Shown: positions 1 through 13,254 of the stretch, in pieces
Layout of the letters: every line of letters starts with the position of its first letter
How positions within the stretch are numbered: position 1 is the first letter of the stretch
Source of the DNA: Seriola aureovittata
Lineage: Eukaryota; Chordata; Actinopteri; Carangiformes; Carangidae
Assembly: GCF_021018895.1 (NCBI RefSeq)
Contig: NC_079374.1
Coordinates: 9,277,712-9,341,711, forward strand
Reading direction: 5' to 3'
DNA: 64,000 nucleotides
The notes under the pieces: generated by a model
Told to the model about the DNA's origin: nothing
The model's database searches: none
Seen by the model: only the letters and a program-made list of their open reading frames with translations
Position numbers and translations under genes: made by a program

Positions 1-665
1 CGCATTTTTCCCTTCCTGCGCTCCGCGTGTGGAGAGGGAAAGAGGGAGGAGGGAGGAGAAAACCTGAGACTACACAAACAAGGCACTGACCGCTGCGCAA
101 ACAACACCCCCGCCTTCCCCCTCTCCCCCTCCCTCCCTCCCTTTCTTTCTCTCCCTCTTTCTCTCTCTCTCAGGAAGCTCGTCTCTCGCTGCCTGTGTGT
201 GATAAGCCTGGGGCAGACCCGTGGGGCTCCCACACACACACACACACATACACACACACAAGGACGTGCGCAGAGAGACACACCAATTTATGCATACCGC
301 TTCACACACACACTCGCATACAAGCCTGTAGACGCACAGAGCGCTTGTCTCACGCTGGTGTTTTAGCGCCGCAAGCTCTAGGCTTATCACACACAGGCAG
401 AGAGATATGAGGGCCTGAGAGACAGAGCCACGCACATTCACACACACATTCACACACACACACACAGCTCACAGGCTGATTACAAGCACGCACACACACA
501 TAGAAATATGCACAGAGAAACACCCGTTATGACCCAGTGAGCACATGCACAGGCATCCTGACGTGTTCTTCTCCATATGCTGCACAGAGCAACGACTCTC
601 AGCACTCGCCACTGTCGCACACCCACACAGACCTGCAAATGCAAATTCAGTCACCTCATGCACAT

Positions 666-666
<1 letters not shown>

Positions 667-711
<45 letters not shown>

Positions 712-750
712 ACACATACACACAGCCTACATGCTGACTACAAACGCCAT

Positions 751-777
<27 letters not shown>
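667..777. repeat. (CA)n microsatellites, two blocks
   Basis: Two nearly pure (CA)n blocks lie at 667-708 and 751-777, separated by a short unique stretch. They are seen directly in the sequence. Confidence 0.95.
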
Positions 778-781
<4 letters not shown>

Positions 782-2164
782 CACCAGTTGGTTCCCTGGT
801 TTTTTTTTTTTGTTTTCTTTCTTGTACAGACGTGCACATGCAGGATGCAGAATCACCTCATGCACACATCATGTAATGTAACCCGCGCGCACTATTCTGT
901 GCTGCCCGGCCGACACTGCATATTTCATGTTCGTTTAGTTTTGCGATCCGTGCCTCTGCACATGAAAGCCCACTCTCTCTCTCTTCCTTCCTCCCTCGCT
1001 CCCCTTTTATTCTCTCGCTCTCCCTCGTCTGCCTCACTCTCCAAGCATTTGAAATGGTAATGAGAAGAGATTCTGCGGATGTCTTCATCCCTCTCTCTCT
1101 CGTGCCGGGGCTCGGGGCCCCTCAGCTCTTCCCATTGAAAGCTCAGATAAAGGTGCAGTCTGTCATTTATTTCCCTCCCACAAATCACTTTGCTTTTCCT
1201 TCTCAAATCCCGGTGTGATCCAAGCAAAGGGAGAAACTGATTGCGTTCTAAGTGCCCAATCAGACCAGCGTCCATGATAGAAAACTTTGAGCTTGAATCG
1301 CTGCGACCAGTGGATTTGCTTGTGGAGGTGAAGTAAATCCACACTGACCTTTATAAAGTTCAACTTTAGACCTCTGAATCGCAGATTTGCACCTTTGACC
1401 AAGAGCAAAGAGTCTTGACAGTGTTAACCTTTCATGGAACCACAGAGGCCAGACTAGAGGAGGCTATCATATTAGCTGTGTAACCCATCAGTTTTCATAG
1501 ACACAATACCTCTGCTGGAGATTTAACTGCTCCAAAATAGAAATGTGGCACTGTCTGCAGTCATTGGAGACTCTGATTATATAAATACCTAATGTTTCCT
1601 TGAATTACACATTTTAACACTGTCCAGTTTACTACTGCGCTAGCTAGCTTTCTAACTCGTCGTTAGCTAACAGGTAGCAAGCCAGCTAGCTTAGTGAGCT
1701 TATGATAGGCTGGCACCGTTATATTAAAAGCTAGCTACCTTTGTACTATATTAACGATAAACTCGCCAACTACATAGCTAACTAGCCCTTTATTAGTCAC
1801 TTTGTCACCAAACATTTTTTATTCAAATCTGGTTTCACAAGTACATGAATGAATGAATTTCGTTCTGCCATTTTCAGGTATGACCAGGTACCAGAACAGT
1901 TAGCAGCTGTTCTACGAAGCAGCTTATCATTTGGTTTGTATGTAGCTGATGAGCATTAATATTAATATAGAGCAGGTTATCGATTGAGACTGCAGACATT
2001 TACTAAGAATCAATATTGTATACCAAAACTGGTGATTATTCCTTATTTCGTGTAGGTTATTAGCTAAAAAGATGCGTGTGAGATGAAGTAACTCTATCTG
2101 AGATCATCAGAGGGTGAGTTCTCAGACTTCCTCTGTTACCCCAGTCATTCAACAAGAGGCTGAA

Positions 2165-2165
<1 letters not shown>

Positions 2166-2214
<49 letters not shown>

Positions 2215-2336
2215 ACTCACACACTCACACAAACATCTACACGTCTCACTTGTCTGGGCATGCACCGACTTTACTGCATAGACCGTTGGCTCTACATCAC
2301 ACAGGGAAAGTCGCTCATACATGACCTGTACATGTG

Positions 2337-2370
<34 letters not shown>
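2166..2370. repeat. (CA)n microsatellites, two blocks
   Basis: Pure (CA)n runs lie at 2166-2208 and about 2339-2370, with unique sequence between them. Confidence 0.95.
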
Positions 2371-2372
<2 letters not shown>

Positions 2373-2537
2373 CTGTTGTACGTGAGGAGCGTACGAGGCA
2401 GCGCTGCAAGGGGTTAAATGTCTGAGTGATGCATTGATTGCAGGCGAGCGCAGGGAAGCATTCTAGAGAGGGAGATTAGAAGACGGAGGGAAAGAGCAAA
2501 AGGAGGGGAGGGAGCGGTGTCTCATTTTACTGCGGAG

Positions 2538-2540
<3 letters not shown>

Positions 2541-2609
<69 letters not shown>
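2541..2609. repeat. Long (TG)n microsatellite
   Basis: An uninterrupted TG dinucleotide tract of 69 bases. It is followed about 100 bases later by a shorter (CA)n tract near 2713-2731, so the two strands carry complementary repeats close together. Confidence 0.95.
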
Positions 2610-2610
<1 letters not shown>

Positions 2611-4400
2611 AGTCTGGCGGGAAGCCGGGGCTCTCGTGCTAAGCTCCTCGCTCTCTCCCAGCGATATTAAACAGGGCTCCGGAGGTTTTAGCGCTACGCC
2701 TCCTCCACAGCCACACACACACACACACACATTCACACATACATACACACACGACCTCGTCAGCGGCACAAAAAATACACGTATGTGCGCACGCATGCAC
2801 GCACGTACACGCGCACGCCAAGGCAAGCTGCATATCAACACTCTCTACCCGTCAGTCTCTCTAACACTTGCTCTCATTCACTCACACAGGCAGACACACG
2901 CATGCACACACACAGCGAGTGGAATCCCCCAGAGGGGAGCTTCAGCACAGCGCTCCTGAATCTCTCTCCAGCAGGCAAACAGTGTTGGCAGCGAGCGAAA
3001 ACCAGTTGGAGCGTCGTCCCACCCCCCCACCCCCCCACACACCCCCCAGCTTCCCACTTCCCTCCTTTCTCTTGCACTTTGTCTTGCTCGCACTTGCTCT
3101 TTCTCTCGATCTCTGCTTTTCGATTCTCCCCCTCTCCTTCGTTGTCTCTCCTTCCTCCCTGGCTCTGATTGTGCTCCGTATCACTCCTATCACTATACCC
3201 CCCTCCTCCACCCACCCCCCACCCACTTCGCACTGCCACTACCATCCACTACACCCCACTCCACCCCACCCTTTCATCTCTTGTTATTATCAGCTTCAGC
3301 CCAGAGGACGGCCCCGGCAGATTTCATCCACAGATTCATTTATCTGTCATCTGTTGGGGTGTTGCCTCTCGCTTCTCCCGTTCTTCCGCCCTCTCTAACC
3401 CTGCACTCGTCCTTCTGTCAGTCTGTTTTCTCTCAATTGCATGCTTTTCCTTCCCTCTTCCTCCCTCCATCCGCCCTGCGCTGAAAGAGAGAGGGTGAGA
3501 GGGAGATAAACACTTGGACTAGACGGCGGGCTAGAATTAGCATAGAAATGGAAGTTTGGAGTCATTCCCCAGGTTCAGATGAGCAGCTCTCCTCCTCTCG
3601 GCACAGAACTGTTAGCAGGACAGAGTGAGTGTGTCTGAATGTACGAGTCTTGCATACACATATTTTTATATATATATATATATATATATAAAATTAGGTG
3701 TTTTATTATTAGGTGTTTTATTTTTATTTTTTCAAAGACCTGCAAATACTTCTGTCCAATCCCACACTAAGTTACATATCCAAACAGACACACAGGTACC
3801 CGCAGTGCTGAAACACACAGTCTGACTCGGACAGGCCCCGTATAAACACACAGCTGGGCTGCTCTCCATCTCCCCGACTCCTCACTGTTTAGTAGCAGCA
3901 GACACAGCTCCAGTCCAATGAAAACCAGTCTGACTACTTAGTGCTGGATGCCCAACTGTCACAGCCCTAGACCAGAGAAAATGCTTCCAGCTCTTGAGCG
4001 CCTCTATCAAATCTCTTTGTTCCGCTTCCATTATGCTGTGTTCAGAGCCCAACCATCGTAACTGGCTGCCACAGCGGCATCCGGGCCCAACCATGGCGCA
4101 CACATATACAAACACACACACATTCACACACGCTCATGCGTGCACAAGAAGAATCTGGCAGGCTAAATACAGTTGAGTCACACTTAGTCTCCACGATGTG
4201 TTTTGGTGCCAGCTCTAGTATTATGGAGCATTTGTGTGCGAGTATGTGTGTTTGTCCGGCGCAGGAACACAGTCAGTTCCTCCTTTCCCTAATTTCTCTC
4301 CCACAGGAACTGTAAAGGGAAGGACTGTTTGCGTATGTGTCTGCCCGTCTGACTTGTATGTTTGGTCTTGTATTGCTTGGGTTGTCGCCACACATACGTC

Positions 4401-4405
<5 letters not shown>

Positions 4406-4442
<37 letters not shown>
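4406..4442. repeat. (CA)n microsatellite before a bcor exon
   Basis: A pure (CA)n run ending 49 bases before the 3' splice site of the bcor exon at 4492. Confidence 0.9.
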
Positions 4443-4445
<3 letters not shown>

Positions 4446-4491
4446 TCACACACTGAACCCTACTCTCCCTCTGTGCTGGCTCCCTTTTTAG

Positions 4492-7145
4492 GAGGTGGTG
4501 CTGTACTGTCTGGAGAATAGAGTATGCGAGGTGAATCACAGGGACTACGCCGGGTACTGTGCTCTCCATGAGGCATGCGCCCGAGGCTGGCTCAGCATAG
4601 TCCAACACCTGCTGGATTACGGGGCCGACATCAACTGCAGTGCACAGGATGGCACCAGGTAAACAAACGCACTCATTCATATGCACACACAATCACAGAA
4701 ACGTGTGCTTGTATAACCTCGTCTCCGTCTACTATGTGTTATGAAAACATCATGGCGTATTCTACATGTCTTAATAGGACAAGCCAGGGCTTTGTCCTCA
4801 ATTAAGTAACCTCATGAGAGAAATTCTGGGATTGATTTATTTTTTTTAAGAACATGTTCTTGGCAAGAGTAGTGATTTGAAAGATTAACTGCACTTTTAC
4901 ATGGGAAAAGTCAACCACTTCCATTTCATTGCGGTGTATTCAAATTTACAGTAGGGGATCTGTTCTAGGAGGCTGTACACAGGTCTTAAAGGTGAATTGT
5001 GTAGCAGTTAAGCTTTTATTTATTAGCAGATTTGCGACATTGGTAGTATTACAGAAGCCAGGTGAGACCATTGCTGAGAAGAATGGCAGTCTTATGGATC
5101 TATAAATTGTATTTCAGTTTATGTCCCACTAGGTTTAGAGTTTAGGGGAAATCTGTATGTGTTCTTGTCACTGAATCACAGAGGCTGCCAATAAAAGTAT
5201 CACTTCAGTATTGCAGTTCCTATGACAGTGATGCCACACACGGCACAACCTTTAGTCAAGTCAAAAAACAATTACCCACGCAGATGTTGTCAGTTCTCTT
5301 CCTATTTGGTTATTGCTAAAAATGAATGTGCATTTGTGTTGGTCTAGACCAATTCATGACGCTGTGGAGAATGACCACCTGGACGTGGTGCGAGTCCTGC
5401 TGTCCTATGGCGCCGACCCTACCCTGGCCACATATTCTGGCCGTGGCCTCCTCAAGATGACCCACAGTGACAGCATGGAGCGCTTCCTCACTGGTAAGAT
5501 CCCAGCTGGCTTTCCAGTCTAGTCATAGAAACAGTTTAGACTGGAATTTAGAAATACACAGGTCATGAGTTGCCAGATTAGACCGACTGTGTGATTTCCT
5601 GGCTTTCCAAAAAAAGTGAGGAATCTGGGATTTGAGGATTTCTATTTCAAGCAGGGATTCCCTTGCAAATGATGTCAATCAGAAATAATGAAAATTAAAT
5701 CTCATATATCCAAGCACTCCGAATCTGCAACTGCACTGCACGCACATGCATCTGTTAAGGATAAGGCTGATGTTGTTGAGTTTGACCAAAGACTTACAAA
5801 CAACATGCATACATTTTTATCGTTTTATTAATGAAAGTTACAAATGGTGGGGAAGTCTGATTTAGGTCAGGAAACCCCAGATAAAAACATGCAGAGGACC
5901 AAGTCTCTTTTTTCCTGGTTTTCTTTTTTGAGTCTAAAACCCGGGTTGAAACTAGTTTCTATTGTTCCTTAAATGTACAATACAATCGTGTTTTCTCATT
6001 TTTTGTTTTGCAACGATTGCATTAGTAGAAAATATTTTTCCTCAAGCAGACAAAATGGAACCCAAAAGCCAGGAAATTTAAGTAATGTGCCTTGACCACA
6101 AATCATTAAATTACAAATGCTTTAAAAGGAGGTAAAAGGCTCGTAGACAAATGGTTATTTTAGACAGCAGGAGTGTACATCGAGGTGGGGCAAAGGTAAA
6201 TTGTCGAAAAGACCGGTCAGCAACCCAGTTCCCAAATGCCCCAGTCTTGGCTCATTCACTGTTTGCTGTTCTTTCTCTCCTCTGACCTCTGTGCAACCTG
6301 TTGGTATGAGTCCCTCTCTTTAAATCCTCATCCTCCACCTCCCAACCGCCACTAGACATGTTCAGATCTGTCATCCCGCTTCCCCTCCGGACCCCCCTCC
6401 CACCCCGCCCCTCCCCTCCCTTGACCACCTGTTAGACAGGGAGTCTCAGCCCGCCGGGTTGCGTGCTGCTGCCTCTGAGCTCCTCTATCTGGTTACTTAG
6501 CAACGCCAACTGTGTTTGCTCAGCGTACGTGCGGAAATGGGCTTCGCTCTGGCTGGAGACTCTGCTTTTGAATGCGTGCGTGTGTCTTTTCACAAGGCTG
6601 CCACGCTAGAGCCTGACGCGCTCTGTTTAGAGGACTCGTCTGAATGTTTGTAGTTAAACTGAGACAACACCACGGGTCTACATGAGGAGGAAATGAAACA
6701 CACGGAGACACAGAAACGCACACTTCCTTCGTTGCTGCATGCTTAATATTACATGAAGACCTAACTGGGTAAAACCAATTATCTGAGGCTTTAGAGAGAA
6801 GAGACGGAGACGGCTGAAAAGAACGTAGAGCGGGGGAAATGAACAGGTGTAAGTTCACGGTCGGAAGAAGAGTGAACAGGTTGAGTGTAAAAGGGAGATT
6901 TATATGTAGTTGGCTAGAAAGATGGTGTCGAATTTTGAAAAGAGCGTGGATGGATAGATCGATGGCTGCTAGATTGACAGAGCGGGGGAGAGAGGGAGAT
7001 CGAGCACCGGAGAAAATGAGTGAGAGCGAGCGATTGCTGCCCTCCCTCCACCTGGTCCCACTCATCTGGAGGCCGTTAATCCCTCCAAACACACGCCAGA
7101 CGCCCCACGCCTCAGCACTGGCACAAAGCCCAGCTCTCACTCTGC

Positions 7146-7194
<49 letters not shown>

Positions 7195-8553
7195 CATGTG
7201 TGTGAGTGCGAGTGCGCGTATGTGCAAGTGTGTTCACGCGCATGCTGAATACACACTTTGCTCTTGCTGTGTGTGCTTACCCAGCTCCCTCTGCTTGTTT
7301 GTTTCCAGCCCGCTCGCTGTGTGTGTGTGTGTGTGTGTGTGCGCGTGTGTGCGCACGTGCGCGTCTGCACTCAGCGACTGTGTGTGGTTCTTGTTTGATT
7401 CCTGGCAGCCGTCTGTAGCCCCGCTCTGAACTGAGCCAGCTCTAACCCAGCGGAGACAGTCGCTCTCCTCCCCCGTGGTACAGCAGCTGGCCCCTGACCA
7501 TCGGCCCCCACCCACCCACCCCTCCTCCCCCAAAACATTTGCTCTGTTTGTTTCTCTTTTCTCTCTTGACACTGCCCCTCCTCCTCCTCCTCCTCTATTT
7601 TACCGCACTCTTTATCCATTTTTCTGCTGTAGTCTCCAAGGGCAATTGTATTTGCCCTGTTGCCTGTCCCCGGGGCTCCGGCACTTGAATAACCGGCTTC
7701 ACTCCTTTCCTCTCTCCATAGATTATTTTGCTGACCTTCAGGGCCGCTCAGATGACGACCCAGGGCTTTATTGGGAATTCTATGGCAGCGCTGTGTGTGG
7801 TGAGTACTGATGAGTGCTGTGTATGTGATTCTTTTTTTTGCTTTTTTTTTTTTTTTTTGCTTTTAAAGTCTATTTTTTAAGTATCTTCAGTGCCATCTAG
7901 CTTTGAGCAATACATGTCTATGCATCCTTGCATCTAAGGTGGATTCTCACTGATCCATGTGTATTGTTATTGTGTCAGAGTCTAGCGAAGAGGGCGGGAT
8001 CTACGACATCCTGGCAGACCCACCAGGCCCAGAGGATGAGGATGAAGACGATAAGAGGGAGGTTTTTGAGTTTGAGTTCTCCGACCGACCTCTGCTGCCT
8101 TGCTACAACATCCAGGTGTCCCTCTCCCAAGGGTGAGCTTTGATCTCAAGAGCAGACACACCTGTTTTAATTTCTCACTGCTGACTCTCATTCCTAAACA
8201 TTGGTTGATTTTTGTCTTTCAGGCCAAGAAACTGGCTGCTGCTGTCTGATGTGCTTCGCCGGCTGCGGATGTCAGCTCGTGGTTTCAGACAAGCCTTCCC
8301 CCACATGGAGGTGGTGACGGTGGCAGAGGCAGAGTTTTACCAGCAAGCCTCTCTGTCGCAGCTGTTCTCCTGCCCAGAGGAGCTGGAGGGCTTCCATCCT
8401 GACAGCAAGGAGCTGTTAGACCTGGTGGAAGACAGCGCCGAGCTGGCTGCCCTGCTGGGCTCCACACTGGAGTGTCTGGACGACCGCTGGGACCACCCAG
8501 GGGACAAACTGAAGGACAAAATCAAGGCTGTTGGCAAGCTGGGCTCATCCTGA
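4492..8553 (+). CDS. bcor: BCL6 corepressor BCOR, C-terminal part (last five coding exons)
   Basis: BCOR is a nuclear corepressor of the non-canonical Polycomb complex PRC1.1, where its C-terminal PUFD domain binds the RAWUL domain of PCGF1. Exons: 4492-4658, 5348-5493, 7722-7799, 7979-8132, 8223-8553 (stop TGA 8551-8553). Phases join without a break to give 291 residues. The first two exons encode ankyrin repeats ([28 protein letters not shown]). The acidic third and fourth exons carry the linker (GPEDEDEDD). PUFD runs from [13 protein letters not shown] through [14 protein letters not shown] and AEAEFYQQ to SKELLDLVE. These motifs match my recollection of human BCOR better than BCORL1, and adjacency to atp6ap2 agrees with the human X order. 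The rest of the gene lies upstream of the window. The tail after LLGS differs from the human one. Confidence 0.93.
5494..7721 (+). other. bcor: bcor intron between ankyrin and linker exons
   Basis: This is a 2.2 kb intron bounded by a GTAAGA donor and a CCATAG acceptor, with matching codon phase 1 on both sides. It contains C-rich runs (6390-6420, 7500-7530) and the TG/CG repeats annotated separately. I see no further exon, and the long reading frame on the minus strand at 6520-7227 is a repeat-driven shadow. Confidence 0.8.
7148..7360. repeat. (TG)n with CG tracts in a bcor intron
   Basis: A pure (TG)n run at about 7148-7184 continues into alternating CG at 7184-7192. A second (TG)n/(CG) cluster lies at about 7318-7360. 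Long alternating purine-pyrimidine stretches that include CG are the classical Z-DNA-prone sequence; no structure can be shown here. Confidence 0.85.
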
Positions 8554-9044
8554 CCCCTGGAGCCACTTAACCTGGACCTTGATCCTTACCGACTGCAGTT
8601 TGCTTTAGAACCAACCAGGGGTTATGATGATATGCCTTAGCCTGACCCTTAGCTCCTGCGCTTCGGCCCTGCTCTGGACCAGCACTGGTGCACTGTACAG
8701 ATGGACTGACCTGCTGGCTGACCGGGCTGCTCACATATTTCCCTCCTTTAACTGAGGATCAATAAATTTGTGGCTCAGTAAGCTTAATAATGGTCTTATT
8801 TTTATAAATTAATATATGTATAAGTAAATAAATAAATAATATCAAGAGATTTTTTTTTTTCTTTCGGATGTTGCTCACGGCTCCTCTGAAAGATTTTGTA
8901 TGGCAACAGAGCGTAGTCGTGTTGTCAGCGATTGGATGGAGTGTGTGAGCGCGCACATTGTCCATGTGTGTAGCTGTACAGGATAGTACTGAGACTGTGC
9001 TATTGAATGTGGTATTTGTGTTTATAGGAAGCACATGATGTCCT

Positions 9045-9075
<31 letters not shown>

Positions 9076-9235
9076 CTCTCCTCAGACTTTAGCACTCGCT
9101 CGAGCCTCAGGGGCTGTTTTGTTGTATTTTTTTAATTTTTTTTTCAATGCTCAGATTTTGCTTCCTGTTTAGTCTGTAATTTAACATGCAAAACTACAAA
9201 ATTGTTTGTATAATAAAGTTTTAAGATAATGTTGA
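8554..9235 (+). terminator. bcor: bcor 3'UTR with two candidate poly(A) signals
   Basis: Canonical AATAAA hexamers lie at 8761-8766 and 9212-9217, about 210 and 660 bases after the stop codon. A long T-rich run sits between them (9050-9076). Either signal could end the transcript, so alternative polyadenylation is possible. Confidence 0.6.
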
Positions 9236-12200
9236 TATTCACCCTTCGGCACAGAGCTTGTATATAACAGGGAGGCTACTGCAGTAAAGTAATTTTTGGT
9301 GTGTTCATTTTTGTTTTAACTTTGTAATTAAAATATCTCATAATTTGTATTTATATTTTACAAAAGAAGTTGCTTTAAAATAAATATACAAACTGCAAGA
9401 TGAAAAGTGGGTTCTGCTCCTCATTGTGTCTGTTGGTGAATTAAACTGAATTCTGAGACGTTTTGCTGGCTGCTCTGTCAAATTAATTTTTCTTGCCTTG
9501 TTATCGTATGCTCCGCTTGTATGTCTGCAAGGTGTGTTAACCAACAAAATCCTATATTGCCATCTTTTGGAATATCTTTGTATTGTAGGCGTCACGCAGT
9601 TCATTGCTGCAGACATGACCAAATAACTCACGATCACCCATTTGCTGCAGCTGTGTCCTGAAAAGCTTGTGGCTTGCAGCGCCCTCCGGTGTTCAAACTG
9701 TTATTAGACGATCAGCCTTCAGAGCTAAATTCTGCTTCTTTTTTTTCCCTCTCTTTTAGGTACTGTTAAAACAAATGTTTTTAAACAATTTCAAGCTAAA
9801 AATTGCCATGATCACTAAAATTGAAAAATCCAACATATCTTCATTACTATTTAATATGACTGACCAAAGGGAATTAGTTTTGTTGTCGGCATCAAAGCAG
9901 AATTACCAACAATGCAAAGTGGCCTCATGCTCACTGTGTGTTAATATTTGGTAATTTGGTTTGGGGAAATGCACCACTTCATCACAATAGCAGCTGAGTT
10001 GAAACGCATTAATGAGCCATATGTTTACATGTTCATTACTGTAGTTTAGAGACAGAGTAGATACTGTCCTGCTGGCATAAAGACTCACTGCCACACAAAA
10101 TCCATGGCTCAAACAATATACTATACACTATTTGTTTTTGGTCTTTCATGGGATTTTTTGACAATGAAACAAAACTATAGAATACTGGCAGCAATGCCCT
10201 TTAAGAAGTTTAATTTTTCTGTTGATTGTGTTTACATGGAACATTGGGCCAGGCACTGGTTGTTATCTTGGGCCCAGATATCAAAAGGGTGACTGGATAC
10301 ATACACAATGCATGGAGTGGGATGAATGAGGGGTTCAGCTCAGAGCTGGATCGCCAGGCAGGAAACTGCCTCATGGGGCCCAACACCCCCAGTGGTGCCA
10401 AAAGCTGTAGGTTCACCTGATATCAACTGGTTCTACAGTTAATGAATTTCGAACCACTAAAATGCAAGATCAGCTAAGATTGGTCATTATTACTTACAAT
10501 GCTCTGGCACTGGTTTTTTAGAGCGGCGATGTGTCAAATGTTCTAATATTTTCTTTTCTCCTAACCCGTTTATTATTTTAGTTTGTATAGTGCTCATTTA
10601 TATCTATTTGTAAACACAGTTTGTTTTATTTTAAATAATCAACACTTGGGACAAAGTGTTATTATTCCAGCATAGGAAGTTTATTTTCATCATCTATGTA
10701 TTAGTCTGACAGTTCACTTAATTGATTAATCATTTAGGTGATAAGATTTAGAAAACAGTCATGCCCATCACAATTTGTACAACCATTGGTCCAAAACCCT
10801 AAGACGTTCAGTTTTACTATGATGGATGTTAGAAAACTCATAAATACTCAGAAGTTGGAACTTGTGAATGTTTTCAATGTTTGCTTAAAAAGGACTTAAA
10901 CAATTAATCAACTATCAAAAATTCCAATCAGTTTTCTGTTAACCAACTGATTAATCGGCTCATTTCCGCTCTATAGAGTACTGGGTGGTTTCTTGGTGTC
11001 CAAGGAAATAATGAAACTGACAAGTATTGTAGGGGTGAGTATGGTGGCTGGCTCACTGGACCCCCAGTTGGTTAATCTGTCCATGGTCTGCATCACATCC
11101 TCAATATGCCTTGAGTGTATGGATCAACCCTTGATCTTTGCTCGCATGAACGTGTCCAATCAAGCACTGAAGATCTGAGCTGCTGTAGAGAAGAAACATA
11201 ACAGCTCTGCAGCAGTGTGTCAGCATAACAATCTGGTCGAGCTTCAACAAAAATGATGACTGAACTAAAGGCGAGCCACACGAGGCAGATAGACTCCAAA
11301 TTAAATTCCCCTCTGCCCAGTATCTGCAGAGTGGGTGCAAAGAGATCCATGGCAGGCTGCCAAGAGTTGGGCCAAAATTTAGGGGGGGTTTTAGTTGATC
11401 CACAAGCTGACAATGGAGCTTTAGAGAAGGACATGGAAAATCCAGTCCCTCAGGGCATAAATAAACCCCTGGAGAAATCCTCTGAAGAAAGAGAGGAAGC
11501 AGACTAAAATCATCATCAGGTCCCAGGATAATCTTAAGATTTATTTTTATGTCGAAAAGATTACTAAGAATGTGCAACATGAATGCTAATTTTATTTCAC
11601 TACAAAGTTAAGGCAGCTTTATGAAGTGAAGGCCGAGCTTTATAGCTGCTGTCTCCAGGCAGAGAGGAGTTGCCCCATTTCACATATCCAGGTAAAGGTC
11701 ATGGAGTGAAAAGAGGCTGTCAGTGAGCTAATTGAGATGCTGGGGAAAAAAGAGTTCAGCCTCTCAGACCTTAGTTTCTCAGCCCATACACTGAAGTCAC
11801 AGAGTCATATCCTGAGGCTGAGGGTGCAGAAGGGTCACACTCAGCGTCAAGAGCTGCTCTTTGACTAACATCCCTCTTTACTGAGCAGCAGGATGTAATT
11901 TTAGAGATAAAGGCTTGGCTCTGAATATAAGCCTCTAATAACCCGCTATTATCGTTTATAAATGGATGTCATCTAAGTGAAAAAAAAAAGACTAAGTTTC
12001 TGTGAGGCATTCATTTTACCCAAGATTACAATTTATGGTTGTCACCCACTCTATTGTGAAAGGTTTTTTTTCCCCCGATTGTCAATAAGATGCACTATAG
12101 TGGTGTCAGGTAGCCCTAAAATCTGTTGTTTATGTGCAGCTCTAATTGGTTGTTACTATGTGGTTCATGGAATTCCTCTGCATTATTTAAGTGCTCCAGA

Positions 12201-12237
12201 AATAAATTTTGTGAATTAATTGTTGTATGACATGCAG
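9236..12237. other. Intergenic bcor-atp6ap2, nothing recognised
   Basis: AT-rich sequence without a supportable exon. The stretch about 10980-11870 is less AT-rich and has several short open frames on both strands, but none has splice sites or family motifs I recognise. It may be a decayed mobile element. Confidence 0.5.
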
Positions 12238-12803
12238 CTGTATGCAAAGGCTTAAGCACCCTGACTGAGCCTTAATTAACTCATTAGGACTTGTACAGCA
12301 GATCAAGAATTGTCATTAGGAATAGTCTGCTGATGGCATTTCCAGAGCTGAAAAAGTCTCTGACTCTTTCCTACCTTGTGGTAAAACTCAACAACCATGG
12401 GCTCCTCTAAGCAGCTGACTAAAGGGTCTAAAAAGGAAGCTAACTGATACCTACAAAGCAGAGGTGGTCATACAAAGAAATCAAAGCGCTTTCAGCTTGA
12501 AATTTCCACTGTCGGAAATGTCATTAGGAAACTTCAGTTAAATGGAACTTGGGAGTCAAGACAAGATGTGGAAGAACAAGAATCGTTTGCATCAGCTTTC
12601 AAGGCTTAATTTACTTCCACTGCTGCAGAAAAGCAGTAAGTTAACCCATTAGCCTACTTGACCCCTGGAAAAAGATATTAAATTTACATGACTTTTCACC
12701 TAAACTGTGTAAGGTTATTCACTGGACATGACCTGCTTATATTTCAATAAATGCTGGAAAAATATAGAAAATATATTGGCATTCTAAAACTTTTGACCCG
12801 TAG
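12238..12803 (+). mobile_element. Decayed, internally deleted Tc1-like DNA transposon
   Basis: The copy opens with the 'GCAAA..TTAAGCACCC' type end and closes with the 'AAAACTTTTGACCC.TAGTGTG' type end that I associate with Tc1-like elements in fish. Between them is the beginning of a transposase frame: a start in ATGGGCTCCTCTAAGCAGCT at 12397, then an AAAGCGCTTTCAGCTTGAAAT helix-turn-helix-like part, then a GGAACTTGGGAGTCAAGAC part at 12545-12563. Several frameshifts and stops break the frame, and the catalytic DDE part is missing, so this is a non-autonomous relic. Confidence 0.7.
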
Positions 12804-13254
12804 TGTGTGTATGTAACAGTTCCAAAATAAAGAGGGTGACACTTCCAACAAGTTCAAGTAGTACGTAGTAAGTAGTCGTTTTAACAAAGGTGGTAGATAG
12901 TGAATAGAAGAATAAAAATCTGTGAATTAATTTTAAAATATTTTTTCCTGAAAATATAGTTCTGTCAAGGAACATTTCATCTTATTAAAAGTTGTGTTAA
13001 ACATTGAAAATGGAAGAAACAATCAATCAGAACTTCCCGAAAGAATATACATAGTAGAGAGGATATGGACATACATACATAAAAGAAAAAAAAAAAGAAA
13101 AAAAAGATGTGACACACAAATAAGGACCATGAAATAAAAAAATATTCCAAGTATTACTAAAAGGATAAAACAAAACTAAATACGCAGGGGTACCAAACAA
13201 CAAATTAATTAATTAAAAAAAGAAACACGTATTTATTATTTTTTATTATGCGTC

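Larger units (their letters stand above)
1..4491 (+). other. bcor: bcor intron sequence (no exon seen), microsatellite-rich
   Basis: No convincing coding exon is visible here. The bcor exon preceding the one at 4492, which in human BCOR encodes the first ankyrin repeat, was looked for and not found, so the stretch is read as intron, possibly with an unseen untranslated exon. It holds many (CA)n/(TG)n tracts, long CT-rich runs (about 960-1030 and 3060-3290) and a short (TA)n at 3667-3690. Open frames here are Thr/His or Cys/Val strings made by the dinucleotide repeats and are not genes. Confidence 0.6.

Noticed and set aside
70..1344. Many long open frames on both strands near the start
   Set aside because: They are translations of CA/TG and CT repeats (His-Thr, Val-Cys strings) with no splice logic or family motif.
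6520..7227. 235-codon minus-strand frame in a bcor intron
   Set aside because: Driven by CA repeat and low-complexity sequence; antisense within an intron; no family similarity seen.
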